Origin: an uncultured Clostridium sp.
GTDB taxonomy: Bacteria; Bacillota; Clostridia; Lachnospirales; Lachnospiraceae
Reading direction: 5' to 3'
Length of the DNA stretch: 49,621 nt
Assembly (NCBI GenBank): GCA_947575275.1
Contig: CANPMS010000012.1
Span: forward strand, 1 to 49,621
The notes under the pieces were generated by a model. That model saw nothing but the letters and a program-made list of their open reading frames with translations. It was not told the origin of the DNA and searched no databases. Both the position numbers and the translations under genes were made by a program. Within the stretch, counting starts at the first letter, position 1. Each line of letters opens with the position of its first letter. This document shows positions 7,969-17,212 of the stretch, piece after piece.

Positions 7969-8757
7969 TTATGCCTGCAAACTGGAAAAACTTGGCAAAG
8001 ACGCTTCAATGACATCGGCCATATCATAAAGCCCTGGCTCTTTTCCTGCAAGGAACATCGCCGCCTCCAATGCGCCTTTTCCAAAAATTGCTTTTGAATA
8101 CGCAGTATGAGCGAATGTGACCACCTCATCCCTGCCGGCAAAAATCACCTCGTGCTCCCCCACAATAGAACCTCCCCGTACACAGGATATTCCTATTTCA
8201 TTCGACCCGCGTTTCACACGCTCTGCCGTCCTGTCATACTTGTAATGACAGCAGTGATCCAGAGCTTCATTTACCGCGTCAGCCAGGGCCAGTGCAGTAC
8301 CGCTCGGCGCATCCACCTTCTGATTATGGTGCTTCTCCACAATCTCAACATCAAACCCTGCCTTTGCCAGTACATTGGCCGCATCCTTCAAAAGCTTCAT
8401 CAGCATGTTGATGCCCAGGGACATATTTGCAGACCGCAGGACTGCCGTCTTTTTCGCAGTCTCCTCCACCTTGTCAATCTGCTGCTGGGAAAGCCCGGTG
8501 GTGCATAACACCAACGGAAGCTTTCGCTCACCGCAAAAATCCAGCAGATGGTCTACTGCGTTTGCAGAGGCAAAATCCACAACTACATCTGCCTCCACAT
8601 TACACTCCTCCAAAGAGGCAAAGACAGGATAATCCTTCTGTTCCCCTGCAAACAAGTCGATTCCCGCAACAATCTGAACATTGTCCATATCCTTTGCCAA
8701 GCTGCTTATGGTGCGCCCCATGGCGCCGCTGCATCCGTGCATAATCACTCTTACCAT
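7969..8757 (-). CDS. dapB: 4-hydroxy-tetrahydrodipicolinate reductase
   Basis: This NAD(P)H-dependent reductase follows DapA in the lysine/diaminopimelate branch. Its pathway feeds peptidoglycan cross-links and, in spore formers, dipicolinate. It is 262 aa, normal length. The Rossmann motif GCSGAMGR (residues 8-15) binds the cofactor. The family signature VEKHHNQKVDAPSGTA carries the catalytic His and Lys. It lies 23 nt after dapA in the same transcript, with an AAAGGGG site before the ATG, so it should share the lysine riboswitch control. Confidence 0.96.
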   Translation of the reverse strand: MVRVIMHGCSGAMGRTISSLAKDMDNVQIVAGIDLFAGEQKDYPVFASLEECNVEADVVVDFASANAVDHLLDFCGERKLPLVLCTTGLSQQQIDKVEETAKKTAVLRSANMSLGINMLMKLLKDAANVLAKAGFDVEIVEKHHNQKVDAPSGTALALADAVNEALDHCCHYKYDRTAERVKRGSNEIGISCVRGGSIVGEHEVIFAGRDEVVTFAHTAYSKAIFGKGALEAAMFLAGKEPGLYDMADVIEASLPSFSSLQA

Positions 8758-8780
8758 AGCTTTATCCCCTTTCTGTCTCC

Positions 8781-9665
8781 TTACAGAATTCCGTATTCCT
8801 CCATTGCCTTTTTCAAAAACGCCTTATTTGCCGGCTCCATCTCCGTAAGGGGAAGACGCAGAGATCCAACTTCCTTACCCATCATGTTCATAGCCGCCTT
8901 TACGGGAATTGGATTCACTTCACAAAACAACGCATTGATTAACGGGATTGCCTGAATCTGCATCTGACTGCTCTTTTTCACATCTCCTTTAAAGTAAGAC
9001 TCACAAATATCATGGGTCTGGCTGGGGGCCACGTTGGACAGAACCGAAATCACTCCCTTTCCACCCATGGAAAGAAGAGGTACAATCTGATCATCGTTTC
9101 CGGAATACAGATCCACACAGCCATCGGCCAGACTCATAATCTCGGCGATAGCAGAGAAATTTCCGCTTGCCTCTTTCACTCCCACAATATTTGGAACCTC
9201 ACGGCACAATTTCACAATCGTCTCCGGCTTCATCGTTACACCAGTACGTCCTGGGATATGGTAGAGAAGAATCGGAATATCCACCTCACCGGCAATCGCA
9301 GTGTAGTGGGCAATCAAACCATTCTGGGTCGCCTTGTTATAATATGGGGTCACAATCAAAAGCGCGTCTGCCCCTGCTTTTTCAGCCTCCTTGGACAGAT
9401 GGATTGCCTCTCTGGTGGAGTTGGATCCAGTTCCCGCAATCACCGGGACTCTCCCGGCAGCCACCTGGCACACGAACCGCACCACTTCAATATGTTCATC
9501 ATGGGTCATGGTGGATGATTCCCCTGTGGTGCCGCAGGCAATGATTGCGTCTGTTCCGCCTGCAATCTGCTCCTCCACAAGCTGCCTGAGTTTCTCGTAG
9601 TTTACCTCCTGGGATTCTGTAAACGGTGTAATCAGAGCAACGCCTGCTCCCTCAAAAATAGCCAT
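8781..9665 (-). CDS. dapA: 4-hydroxy-tetrahydrodipicolinate synthase
   Basis: A class I aldolase-fold enzyme that condenses pyruvate with aspartate semialdehyde, the first committed step to diaminopimelate and lysine. At 294 aa it is typical. GTTGESSTM binds pyruvate's carboxylate, YHIPGRTG contains the catalytic Tyr, and GVKEASGN carries the Schiff-base Lys. The ATG at 9663-9665 (MAIFEGAGVALITPF) follows GGAGG by 11 nt. A second ATG eight codons upstream has a weaker site. Expression is governed by the lysine riboswitch and terminator directly upstream. Confidence 0.96.
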   Translation of the reverse strand: MAIFEGAGVALITPFTESQEVNYEKLRQLVEEQIAGGTDAIIACGTTGESSTMTHDEHIEVVRFVCQVAAGRVPVIAGTGSNSTREAIHLSKEAEKAGADALLIVTPYYNKATQNGLIAHYTAIAGEVDIPILLYHIPGRTGVTMKPETIVKLCREVPNIVGVKEASGNFSAIAEIMSLADGCVDLYSGNDDQIVPLLSMGGKGVISVLSNVAPSQTHDICESYFKGDVKKSSQMQIQAIPLINALFCEVNPIPVKAAMNMMGKEVGSLRLPLTEMEPANKAFLKKAMEEYGIL

Positions 9666-9711
9666 AATCTCTATATCCTCCTTATTCATTTTCCTTTGTT
9701 CTCAGACACAG

Positions 9712-9743
9712 AAAAAGGACTGACACAAGTCTGGTCAGCCCTT
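9712..9743 (-). terminator. Riboswitch-controlled terminator before dapA
   Basis: AAGGACTGAC (9715-9724) pairs with GTCAGCCCTT (9734-9743), followed on the minus strand by a T run. The sequence 5' of it in the RNA (CTTAAAG...CTTTAAG) can form an alternative stem linked to the aptamer's closing helix. Confidence 0.8.
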
Positions 9744-9770
9744 AAAGTCCGCTATGCGTCACTTCGCTTT

Positions 9771-9933
9771 AAGTAGCCCTCCACCCTCAGGTGACAGTCA
9801 CAAGGTTTTTCACCTTATGCCCAGACAGAGCATACCCAGAATACCCTCCATCTTCGGCGCCCACCCTTTCAGGAACTTTCTTCTGCTTCTGGAGCATCCG
9901 ATTCCTTACTCATGCTTCGCGCAACCTCTACTT
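9771..9933 (-). promoter_or_regulatory. Lysine riboswitch (L box)
   Basis: On the minus strand the region has the L-box order. It opens with P1 strand AAGTAG (9928-9933) and GAGGTTGCGCGAAG, then an AGTAAGGAA element, GAAAGGGTGGGCGCCGAAG, and finally GACTGTCACCTGAGGGTGGAG. It closes with CTACTT (9771-9776), which pairs exactly with the opening strand. The aptamer is 163 nt, near the family's usual size. It sits between a strong promoter and a terminator directly before dapA-dapB, so lysine should favour termination. Confidence 0.88.
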
Positions 9934-9948
9934 GCTTATTATGTACCT

Positions 9949-9977
9949 ATCCTATCATCATATGATACAAATGTCAA
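9949..9977 (-). promoter_or_regulatory. Sigma-A promoter of dapA-dapB
   Basis: On the minus strand TTGACA (9972-9977), 17 bp and TAGGAT (9949-9954). A palindrome ATCATATGAT lies in the spacer. The promoter begins just after the stop of the upstream gene. Confidence 0.75.
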
Positions 9978-9984
9978 CTTCAAA

Positions 9985-10470
9985 CTATAATACTTCTACC
10001 TGCTTTATCTTATCTGCTATCCGGCGCACACCATCAGGAAGCTCCCTGCCCGTCACAATCACTTCCGCCTCACCGCGGTAGCCTAATACAGAAGTCAGCT
10101 CATCCTCCTTGATAACTCCCTGCTCTACCAGCCCCAAAGCCTCATCAAGAACTAAAAGCTCGCACTCTCCTGTGGTCAGAACCTTCTTGGCATAATTTAA
10201 TCCGTTGCGAATATTGGACTGCTCCTCCTGCTTTTCCTTCTCACTCAACTCTGTAAAGCAGGAATCTGACTTCTCAAACCGAAAAATTTTCATATCCGGC
10301 TCCAGATGCTTATAAACATCTAAAGCATCCTCCTTCTGCTTACCCTTCAAAAACTGGATAATAATCACGCTCTTTTGCTCTTCAAGCGCCTGCATTGCCC
10401 TTCCAAGAGCCATTGCAGTCTTGCCGGAGCCTTCTCTGCCGCAGATAACCTCAAGCCTTCCCGTACTCAT
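9985..10470 (-). CDS. Cob(I)yrinic acid a,c-diamide adenosyltransferase-like ATPase (CobA/CobO/BtuR family)
   Basis: The CobA/CobO/BtuR family adenosylates the cobalt of corrinoids using ATP. Here the nucleotide loop GREGSGKT (residues 11-18) stands where the family has G-x-G-K-G-K-T, and LLVLDE is the Walker B strand followed by the usual ALGLVEQGVI helix. IIIQFLKGK matches the family's second strand. At 161 aa it is slightly short. No cobalamin genes surround it; its partner in the transcript is an SSB-like gene, so a role other than B12 is possible. The ATG at 10468-10470 has GAGGTG 7 nt upstream; a TTG five codons earlier lies over that site. Confidence 0.75.
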   Translation of the reverse strand: MSTGRLEVICGREGSGKTAMALGRAMQALEEQKSVIIIQFLKGKQKEDALDVYKHLEPDMKIFRFEKSDSCFTELSEKEKQEEQSNIRNGLNYAKKVLTTGECELLVLDEALGLVEQGVIKEDELTSVLGYRGEAEVIVTGRELPDGVRRIADKIKQVEVL

Positions 10471-10514
10471 CCCTATGCACCTCAACTTATTTTCTCAGAC
10501 GAATTTTGCAATTA

Positions 10515-11150
10515 CTATTCTTCCTCTTCCCCGCATTCCAGCTTGCTGATGGAAACCTCGTATGCGACCCGCTTTTCACATTCCGTATCGGAGAGCTTCT
10601 TAGTGTATTCACGACTCTGGACTCTTCCCCAGACTCTCACGCGGGTTCCCACCTCAAATCCGGAAGCAAATCTGGCATTGCGCCCCCATGCAATACATGG
10701 TATGTAATCCGACTTTCCATAAGGACGATTTACCGCCAGAAGAAGGTCTGCAATCTCACGCCCAAGAGGGGTCTTGCGGTAAATCGGCTCCTTACAGATA
10801 TAGCCGTCCAAAAAAATCTGATTGGTTTTGGTATAGTCAGTAAACTCTTCCATAAAAGTGATTTCCCGTACAAACACAGACAACACCAGCCTGTTTTTCA
10901 CACCCTCATGGCGGTTGTAGGAACGAAACTGTCCCGTCGCCTCCACGGTACATCCACGGTAATCCTCATGTACATTAATCAGGCGCTCAGAAATCATAAG
11001 CGGAATAATATCCGCCTGCTCACTCAGACGGTTTACTCCCAAATCTACTACATAGAAACCTTCTCCAAACACTTCATGGCTGAAGGTGAAACCAGACACA
11101 ATTTCTCCAATTACGCTCACTTTGTTGTTCTCAATCACTTTTTCCGACAT
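10515..11150 (-). CDS. SSB-like protein with two OB-type segments
   Basis: The 211-residue protein has two halves that each look like an OB fold of the single-stranded-DNA-binding family. The second half is clearer: TNQIFLDGYICKEPIYRKTPLGREIADLLLAV followed by YIPCIAWGRNARFA and VGTRVRVWGRVQSREY. These match SSB's 'G.lt.dPe.r.T..G..va.f.lAv' and 'fi.cv.WgklAe...' blocks. The tail is acidic (GEEEE) but lacks the DDxIPF tip of housekeeping SSB. It is therefore a paralogue rather than the replisome SSB. An AAAGAGGAG site precedes the ATG. The adenosyltransferase-like gene follows 44 nt later. Confidence 0.75.
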   Translation of the reverse strand: MSEKVIENNKVSVIGEIVSGFTFSHEVFGEGFYVVDLGVNRLSEQADIIPLMISERLINVHEDYRGCTVEATGQFRSYNRHEGVKNRLVLSVFVREITFMEEFTDYTKTNQIFLDGYICKEPIYRKTPLGREIADLLLAVNRPYGKSDYIPCIAWGRNARFASGFEVGTRVRVWGRVQSREYTKKLSDTECEKRVAYEVSISKLECGEEEE

Positions 11151-11262
11151 GGTACTTTTCTCTCCTCTTTCATTTACATTTTTGCTTTACGCTAATAGTA
11201 TATTTATGAAAAAGGTCTTATACATATGAACATTTCCCTTCGCCCAATGTTGACAAAAAGCG

Positions 11263-13092
11263 CTATTTCTTCATTGCCGCGCGCTTACGCATGGTTGGAT
11301 CCAGAATCTTTTTTCGGATGCGCAAATTCTCGGGAGTGACTTCAAGCAGCTCATCTGTATCAATGAACTCAAGACATTGCTCCAGGCTCATCAGTTTTTT
11401 CGGCACCAGCTTAAGCGCCTCGTCAGCGCTGGAAGAACGGGTGTTTGTCAGCTTCTTTGTCTTGCAGACATTCACCTCAATATCCTCTGTTCTGGGATTC
11501 TGACCAATTACCATCCCCGCGTAAACTTTCTCACCTGGTCCCACAAACAAACTTCCCCGTTCCTGGGCATTAAATAAGCCATAGGTGATGGTCTCACCAC
11601 TTTCATAGGCGATCAGTGACCCGGTTTTCCGGTAACTTAAATCCCCCTTATAGGCGCCATAGCCATCAAATATGGTGTTCATGATGCCGTTGCCCTTCGT
11701 GTCAGTCATGAATTCACCGCGATACCCAATCAAACCTCTGGAGGGTATGGAAAACTCCAGGCGGGTGTAACCGCCGTTGGAGGGGCTCATACCCTGAAGC
11801 TCCCCCTTTCTTGAGGTCAGCTTCTGGATAATTGCACCAGTAAACTCCTCCGGCACGTCTATATAGGCAATCTCCATCGGCTCAAGCCTCTGATTGCGCT
11901 CATTGTACTTGTAGAGAACCTCCGCCTTGCTGACTGCAAACTCAAAGCCCTCCCGGCGCATATTCTCAATCAGCACCGACAGATGAAGCTCGCCGCGGCC
12001 GGATACCTTGAAACAGTCCGGTGAATCAGTCTCCTCCACCCGCAGGCTCACATCGGTATTTAATTCCTTAAACAGGCGTTCACGAATGTGCCGGGAGGTG
12101 ACAAATTTTCCCTCCTGCCCCGCAAGGGGGCTGTCATTCACCATAAAATTCATAGCGATGGTAGGCTCAGAAATCTTCTGGAACGGTATGGACTCCGGTC
12201 GCTCTGGTGAGCACAGGGTATCCCCGATATGCAGCTCGGTGATTCCAGATACTGCCACAATATCGCCTACGGTCGCCTCCGATACCTCTACACGGTTTAA
12301 GCCGTCAAACTGATACAGCTTTCCAATCTTCACACGACGCAGCTTATCCGGGTCATGATGATTGACAATGACACATTCCTGATTAACACGGACCGTTCCA
12401 TTCTCAATTTTTCCGATGCCAATACGCCCCACGTAGTCGTTGTAATCAATCGTGCTGATCAGCATCTGTATATCCGCTTCCGGATCACCCTCGGGAACCG
12501 GAATATAGTCGATGATTGTCTCAAACAACGGACTCATATCCACCTCCGGGTCATCCATCTCCTTCTTTGCAAAGCCCGCCTTTGCCGAAGCAAACACGAA
12601 CGGGCAGTCAAGCTGCTCGTCGGAAGCATCCAAATCCATAAACAGCTCCAGCACCTCGTCAATGACCTCAATAGCTCTGGCCTCCGGCCGGTCAATCTTG
12701 TTAATGCACACAATAACAGATAAATCCAGATCCAGCGCTTTCTGCAGCACGAATTTCGTCTGGGGCATCGGACCTTCATAAGCATCCACCACCAGAACTA
12801 CCCCATTCACCATCTTCAACACCCGCTCCACCTCGCCGCCAAAGTCCGCGTGACCGGGGGTATCGATAATGTTGATTTTCTTATCCTTATAAAACACGGC
12901 AGTGTTCTTGGACAAAATCGTGATGCCGCGCTCCCTCTCAATATCCCCGGAGTCCATCACCCGCTCCGCCACCTCCTGGTTGGCCCGGAATACACCGCTC
13001 TGTTTCAAGAGCTCGTCCACCAAGGTGGTCTTGCCGTGGTCAACATGGGCAATAATTGCAATATTTCTTACATCTTCTCTCTTCATTTTCAT
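11263..13092 (-). CDS. typA: Ribosome-associated translational GTPase TypA/BipA
   Basis: An elongation-factor-like GTPase that acts on ribosomes, linked in other bacteria to 50S assembly and stress adaptation. It is 609 aa, the normal length. G1 AHVDHGKT near residue 15, the ERERGITI switch region, [14 protein letters not shown] (G3) and NKIDRPEA (G4) are intact. The C-terminal BipA block around [19 protein letters not shown] is typical. I place the start at [10 protein letters not shown] (13090-13092), or two codons later. The open frame extends to 13233 but those extra codons are translated from the dispersed repeat R2. The ribosome site (AAAGAAGAAA) is weak. Its leader contains R2. Confidence 0.95.
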   Translation of the reverse strand: MKMKREDVRNIAIIAHVDHGKTTLVDELLKQSGVFRANQEVAERVMDSGDIERERGITILSKNTAVFYKDKKINIIDTPGHADFGGEVERVLKMVNGVVLVVDAYEGPMPQTKFVLQKALDLDLSVIVCINKIDRPEARAIEVIDEVLELFMDLDASDEQLDCPFVFASAKAGFAKKEMDDPEVDMSPLFETIIDYIPVPEGDPEADIQMLISTIDYNDYVGRIGIGKIENGTVRVNQECVIVNHHDPDKLRRVKIGKLYQFDGLNRVEVSEATVGDIVAVSGITELHIGDTLCSPERPESIPFQKISEPTIAMNFMVNDSPLAGQEGKFVTSRHIRERLFKELNTDVSLRVEETDSPDCFKVSGRGELHLSVLIENMRREGFEFAVSKAEVLYKYNERNQRLEPMEIAYIDVPEEFTGAIIQKLTSRKGELQGMSPSNGGYTRLEFSIPSRGLIGYRGEFMTDTKGNGIMNTIFDGYGAYKGDLSYRKTGSLIAYESGETITYGLFNAQERGSLFVGPGEKVYAGMVIGQNPRTEDIEVNVCKTKKLTNTRSSSADEALKLVPKKLMSLEQCLEFIDTDELLEVTPENLRIRKKILDPTMRKRAAMKK

Positions 13093-13120
13093 TGGATTTC
13101 TTCTTTCTAGCCTGAATTTT

Positions 13121-13246
13121 GAATAAAGAGTCCGGTAAGCCGGACTCTCGCGCCGGAGCGCGGTTGCCTCAGCAGCCATTTTCCCTGGCGCGAAGTGCGC
13201 ATCCCCCGGAGGGTTTTGCTTTATAGGACGCAATTTCCTACAAAGT
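13121..13246. repeat. Dispersed intergenic repeat, copy R2 (in the typA leader)
   Basis: About 125 bp, similar along most of its length to R1 (7290-7411). It begins with a perfect hairpin, GAGTCCGG TAAG CCGGACTC, and ends with TTTATAGGACGCAATTTCC. It lies between the predicted typA promoter and the typA start codon, so it should be transcribed as part of the typA 5' leader. Confidence 0.8.
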
Positions 13247-13264
13247 AAATATAATCAATGTATA

Positions 13265-13293
13265 AATATAACATTGCATCAGGAAGATTGCAA
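13265..13293 (-). promoter_or_regulatory. Probable typA promoter
   Basis: On the minus strand TTGCAA (13288-13293), 17 bp and TATATT (13265-13270). It would give a leader of about 165 nt containing repeat R2. Confidence 0.5.
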
Positions 13294-13309
13294 GCCTTTC
13301 CTGTCTGCG

Positions 13310-13972
13310 TTACATCTGATCGCCAAACAAAATCAGGCTGCCATCCATCTTTGCGTAGTACAAAAATCCCTCATCCTCAATCACAGCCTGTCCCCCTGTT
13401 TTCTCTGTAACCTGCGCCGCAAAAGAGCCTTTCTTCTCCTCAGGAACCACAAACCGCATCACCACTTCAACACCATATTCCGTCTCAGGCGCAGGAATAC
13501 CCAACTGGGCCGCAATGTACTGGATTTTCCCCACACCATTATAATCCGTTATTATTTTAACACGTCTTCCCGGACATTTCTCAACTATAACACTATTGTT
13601 CAGTCCTTCCCGGACTGCCCCGGAATAAGCGCGCACCAGCCCCCCGGTTCCCAGAAGAGTCCCTCCAAAGTAACGTGTAACCACCACACAGATATTGCGC
13701 ACCTGCTCCCCCAAAAGGACATCAAGCATAGGACGTCCCGCCGTCTGCGCCGGCTCTCCGTCATCGCTGCAACGCTGAATCTGCCCGCGCTCACCGATCA
13801 CATAGGCAAAGCAGTTATGGCGTGCATCCCAGTATTGTTTTCGCATTTCCTCCACAAAAGCCGCCGCCTCCTCTTCGCTCTCCACCGGACGTGTAGTGGC
13901 GATAAAACAGGATTTTTTCTCAGTCAGCTCTCCCTTACCGCCTCTGTAAAGAATTCTATAACCTTCCCACAT
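13310..13972 (-). CDS. yigZ: YigZ/IMPACT family protein
   Basis: A two-domain protein of 220 aa. The N-terminal UPF0029/IMPACT domain includes KKSCFIATTRPVESEEEA, WDARHNCFAYVIG, SDDGEPAQTAGRPML and VVVTRYFGGTLLGTGGLVRAY, all hallmarks of the family. A smaller C-terminal ferredoxin-like domain follows. The eukaryotic relative IMPACT modulates Gcn2; the bacterial role is not settled, with a link to translation suggested. The ATG at 13970-13972 is preceded by AAGGGGAAGG. It has its own promoter and is divergent from the PBP gene. Confidence 0.92.
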   Translation of the reverse strand: MWEGYRILYRGGKGELTEKKSCFIATTRPVESEEEAAAFVEEMRKQYWDARHNCFAYVIGERGQIQRCSDDGEPAQTAGRPMLDVLLGEQVRNICVVVTRYFGGTLLGTGGLVRAYSGAVREGLNNSVIVEKCPGRRVKIITDYNGVGKIQYIAAQLGIPAPETEYGVEVVMRFVVPEEKKGSFAAQVTEKTGGQAVIEDEGFLYYAKMDGSLILFGDQM

Positions 13973-14038
13973 AGCCTTCCCCTTATAAACCTGTGATTTT
14001 TTGTTAATGCTTTGTTTAAATCCTTGTCTTTACGCTCC

Positions 14039-14067
14039 ATCATAACAGGAGTTTCTCTATTTTACAA
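14039..14067 (-). promoter_or_regulatory. Promoter of yigZ
   Basis: On the minus strand TTGTAA (14062-14067), 17 bp and TATGAT (14039-14044). Confidence 0.55.
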
Positions 14068-14094
14068 GGCAGGAGTTTTCCCACTCCCCCCATA

Positions 14095-14123
14095 TTGAAT
14101 TGTTCCGCCGTTTTTGATATAAT
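14095..14123 (+). promoter_or_regulatory. Promoter of the class A PBP gene
   Basis: TTGAAT (14095-14100), 17 bp and TATAAT (14118-14123). It is back to back with the yigZ promoter. Confidence 0.7.
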
Positions 14124-14169
14124 GATACTTGGATTTTTTAACTGAAAGTCCTCAAAGGAGGAATGTCCT

Positions 14170-17100
14170 ATGAATTACGGAAAAAACGCAACAGAAAAAA
14201 AATTAAAGGCAGCATCGTCAAAAAACGGAAAATACGCAGCACGGGTTTTCCTGACTTTTTTCAAGACCTGCTGTGTGCTCTTCCTATTTTGCACGGCAGT
14301 GGCAGTCAGCACCGGCATCGGCATGGTAATGGGTATTATCGATAACGCTCCCAGGCTGGATGTGGAAAGCATCGTCCCTATCGGCTACGCTACCACCGTT
14401 TACGACAGTGCAGGGAACCTGACTGATACACTGGTGACTGCCGGCTCCAACCGGGAGGAGGCAACATACGACGAGCTTCCCCAGGATTTAATCGATGCCT
14501 TTGTGGCCATCGAGGACTCCCGCTTCTGGAGCCACAACGGGATTGACCTGCGGTCTATTTCCCGCGCAGCGGTGGGTGTGCTGACCGGTGAGAACCGTGG
14601 AGGCGGAAGTACAATTACCCAGCAGCTTATTAAGAATAATGTATTTAACGGAGGAATGGAGACGAGCTTCGGCGCAAAGCTGGAAAGAAAGCTTCAGGAG
14701 CAGTACCTGGCGCTTCAACTGACCAAATCTATGGATAAGAAGCTGATTCTGACCAACTACTTAAATACGATTAATCTGGGCAACAATTCTCTGGGCGTAA
14801 AGGTTGCTGCACGGCGCTATTTTAACAAAGACGTGTCCGACTTAACCCTCTCAGAATGTGCTGTCATTGCCGGAATCACCCAAAATCCGTCCCGCCTGAA
14901 CCCCATTACCGGCAAAGAGGCAAACGCGGAAAAACGAAAAATCATCCTTCAATATATGTATGAACAAGGCTATATTGATAAAGAGGAGCAGGAGGAGGCG
15001 CTGGCAGATGACGTTTACTCCCGGATTCAGACTGTGGATACAGTCTCCAGAGAAAATGCCACCCCATACAGCTATTTCACCGACGAGCTCACTCAGCAGG
15101 TAAAAGATACTCTTATGGAAAAACTGGGCTACACGGAAACCCAGGCTCACAACCTTTTATACAGCGGCGGTCTTCAAATCCACACTACCCAGGATCCTGT
15201 CCTTCAGGCAATCGTAGATGAGGAAGTCAACAATCCGAATAACTATACTGCAAAACGCTACTCTGCGGAATACCGCCTGTCTGTAACCCATTCCGACGGA
15301 ACCACAGAACACTTTTCTGAAAAGACCTTAAAAAACTGGCACAACAAGGAGCTTCGTGACGGCTATGACGGACTTTACAACAGTGAAGAGGCTGTGGAAG
15401 CGGACATTGAAGCATACAAAAAGGCAATTCTTAAAGAGGGTGACACCATTATCGGAGAGCAGCTTACGAAAACGCTGCAGCCTCAGGTTTCCTTCGTCCT
15501 TATGGATCAGAAGACAGGGCAGGTAAAGGCTATCAGCGGCGGTCGGGGACAAAAGACGGCAAGCCTTACCCTAAACCGTGCCACTAACACTCCCAGGCAG
15601 CCTGGCTCCACCTTTAAGACAATCACAGCTTTTGCCCCGGCCATAGACACTTGTGGCTCAACTCTTGGCACAGTGTATTACGACTCTATGTATACAGTGG
15701 GCAAAAAGACCTTTAAAAACTGGTACAGTCAGGGATATACCGGATATTCAAGCATCCGTGACGGCATCATTTACTCAATGAATATTGTGGCAGTGCGGTG
15801 TATGATGGAGACGGTCAGCCCGCAACTGGGTGTAGAATATGCCAAAAACTTCGGCATCACCACCCTGACTGATACAGATATAAACGCAGCGACAGCCCTG
15901 GGAGGTATCACCACAGGCGTAACGAACCTGGAATTGACAGCTGCTTACGCGTCTATCGCCAACGGCGGCGTATATACAAAACCGGTGTTCTTTACAAAAA
16001 TTCTTGATCATGATGGTAAGATCCTGATCAGCAATGAGCCGGAAACCCACAGAGTTTTAAAGGACTCCACCGCATTTCTTCTGACAGACGCTATGGCAGA
16101 TTCCATGGTTGCTAACCGGAAATTCGGCAGCTCTATCAACTCCACCAGCACCCGCGCTAATATTCCTAACATGTCAAATGCAGGGAAAAGCGGCACCACT
16201 ACCAATAATAATGATATATGGTTTGTGGGATATACCCCTTATTACACAGCGGGCGTGTGGGCAGGCTGCGATGAAAACCAGAAACTGACAGCGAAAAATG
16301 GAGGTACCTCATTCCACAAAGACATCTGGAGAAAAATCATGACACGTGTCCACCAGGGGATGGAGGACACAGGCTTTACAGTGCCTGACAGCATAGAAAC
16401 CGCACAGATCTGCCGTAAATCCGGGAAATTGGCAATCCCTGGCGTATGCTCAAACGATCCGCGGGGAAGTGCAGTATATATAGAATATTTTGCCAGAGGC
16501 ACCGTTCCCACTGAGATGTGCAACACCCATGTCCGTGCTACCGTGTGTGAAGCCACTGGCGCTCTCCCCAATTCGGACTGCCCGCGCAGCACGCGAATTC
16601 GTATTGCACTTCCTGCTAACGAGGAGAGCCACACAGATGACTCTTCCTATGCAATGCCAACAAGATATTGCCCCGGACACTCTTCCATTATCATCACTCC
16701 ACCTTTGGAAGAAACCATTGAGGAAAGTACCGCTCCGTACCTGAAAGGTCCCTCTGAAAACAACGGTACAACGCCTTGGAAAGGTCCTACCTTCTTTGAT
16801 CCATTTCCAAAGGGAACCGGAGGTTCTGGAAGTGCTGGCGGCTCCGGCAGCGGCGGTATCTCCGGCGGCTCCGGCAGCGGCGGTATCTCCGGCGGCTCCG
16901 GCAGCGGCGGTATCCCTGGCGGCTCCGGCAGCAGTGGTATCCCTGGCGGCTCTGGCAGCAGTGGTATCTCTGGCGGCTCTGGCAGCGGCAATATCCCTGG
17001 CGGTTCCAGCGGCTCTTCCCCTTCAAAAGGACCCAGTCCAGGAGGCACGCCTCCTCAAACAACGCCGAACCCAGGCAATAACGATAACATTATTGCTGGA

Positions 17101-17178
17101 CCAGGAGGAAATGCTCCGCCCAGCTCCAATAAGAAAGGACCAAACAGCAATATAACACAAGGACCGGGGATGGATTAA
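14170..17178 (+). CDS. Class A penicillin-binding protein (PBP1A-type)
   Basis: A bifunctional peptidoglycan synthase of 1002 aa. Residues 1-29 are cytoplasmic and basic, and about 30-57 form the membrane anchor. The glycosyltransferase domain has catalytic Glu115 in EDSRFWSHNGID and the GGGSTITQQLIKN block (144-156). The transpeptidase domain shows STFK with active Ser480, SMN (536-538) and KSGT (673-676). A cysteine-bearing region follows. The last 200 residues are a Gly/Ser/Pro-rich tail with six 9-residue repeats (see 16837-16998), unusually long for this family, and may thread through the wall. AAAGGAGG lies 8 nt before the ATG. It is monocistronic and convergent with the spoVA genes. 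Confidence 0.95.
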   Translation: MNYGKNATEKKLKAASSKNGKYAARVFLTFFKTCCVLFLFCTAVAVSTGIGMVMGIIDNAPRLDVESIVPIGYATTVYDSAGNLTDTLVTAGSNREEATYDELPQDLIDAFVAIEDSRFWSHNGIDLRSISRAAVGVLTGENRGGGSTITQQLIKNNVFNGGMETSFGAKLERKLQEQYLALQLTKSMDKKLILTNYLNTINLGNNSLGVKVAARRYFNKDVSDLTLSECAVIAGITQNPSRLNPITGKEANAEKRKIILQYMYEQGYIDKEEQEEALADDVYSRIQTVDTVSRENATPYSYFTDELTQQVKDTLMEKLGYTETQAHNLLYSGGLQIHTTQDPVLQAIVDEEVNNPNNYTAKRYSAEYRLSVTHSDGTTEHFSEKTLKNWHNKELRDGYDGLYNSEEAVEADIEAYKKAILKEGDTIIGEQLTKTLQPQVSFVLMDQKTGQVKAISGGRGQKTASLTLNRATNTPRQPGSTFKTITAFAPAIDTCGSTLGTVYYDSMYTVGKKTFKNWYSQGYTGYSSIRDGIIYSMNIVAVRCMMETVSPQLGVEYAKNFGITTLTDTDINAATALGGITTGVTNLELTAAYASIANGGVYTKPVFFTKILDHDGKILISNEPETHRVLKDSTAFLLTDAMADSMVANRKFGSSINSTSTRANIPNMSNAGKSGTTTNNNDIWFVGYTPYYTAGVWAGCDENQKLTAKNGGTSFHKDIWRKIMTRVHQGMEDTGFTVPDSIETAQICRKSGKLAIPGVCSNDPRGSAVYIEYFARGTVPTEMCNTHVRATVCEATGALPNSDCPRSTRIRIALPANEESHTDDSSYAMPTRYCPGHSSIIITPPLEETIEESTAPYLKGPSENNGTTPWKGPTFFDPFPKGTGGSGSAGGSGSGGISGGSGSGGISGGSGSGGIPGGSGSSGIPGGSGSSGISGGSGSGNIPGGSSGSSPSKGPSPGGTPPQTTPNPGNNDNIIAGPGGNAPPSSNKKGPNSNITQGPGMD
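16837..16998 (+). repeat. Six 27-bp tandem repeats in the PBP tail
   Basis: Units start at 16837, 16864, 16891, 16918, 16945 and 16972, each encoding a version of GGSGSGGIS. The first two are identical and later ones differ by synonymous or conservative changes. The array is in frame and could vary in copy number by slippage without breaking the gene. Confidence 0.85.
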
Positions 17179-17197
17179 TCCACCCCCGGCACTTTTT
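17164..17197 (+). terminator. PBP gene terminator overlapping the stop codon
   Basis: CCGGGGATGGA (17164-17174) pairs with TCCACCCCCGG (17179-17189) around the TAA, followed by a T run. Confidence 0.8.
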
Positions 17198-17212
17198 TAC
17201 TGTTTTACATTT

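Noticed and set aside
7041..8029. Plus-strand ORFs opposite the lipoprotein gene
   Set aside because: Shadows of the Ser/Thr/Gly-rich coding sequence; the poly-Pro/Val/Leu translation has no start signals.
9700..9990. Small plus-strand ORFs at 9754-10081
   Set aside because: They lie over the lysine riboswitch, whose paired P1 strands and terminator explain this region better.
13093..13233. N-terminal extension of TypA by 47 residues
   Set aside because: The extension is read from the dispersed repeat R2; a near-identical peptide arises from R1 at 7257-7505. The real protein starts at MKMKRED.
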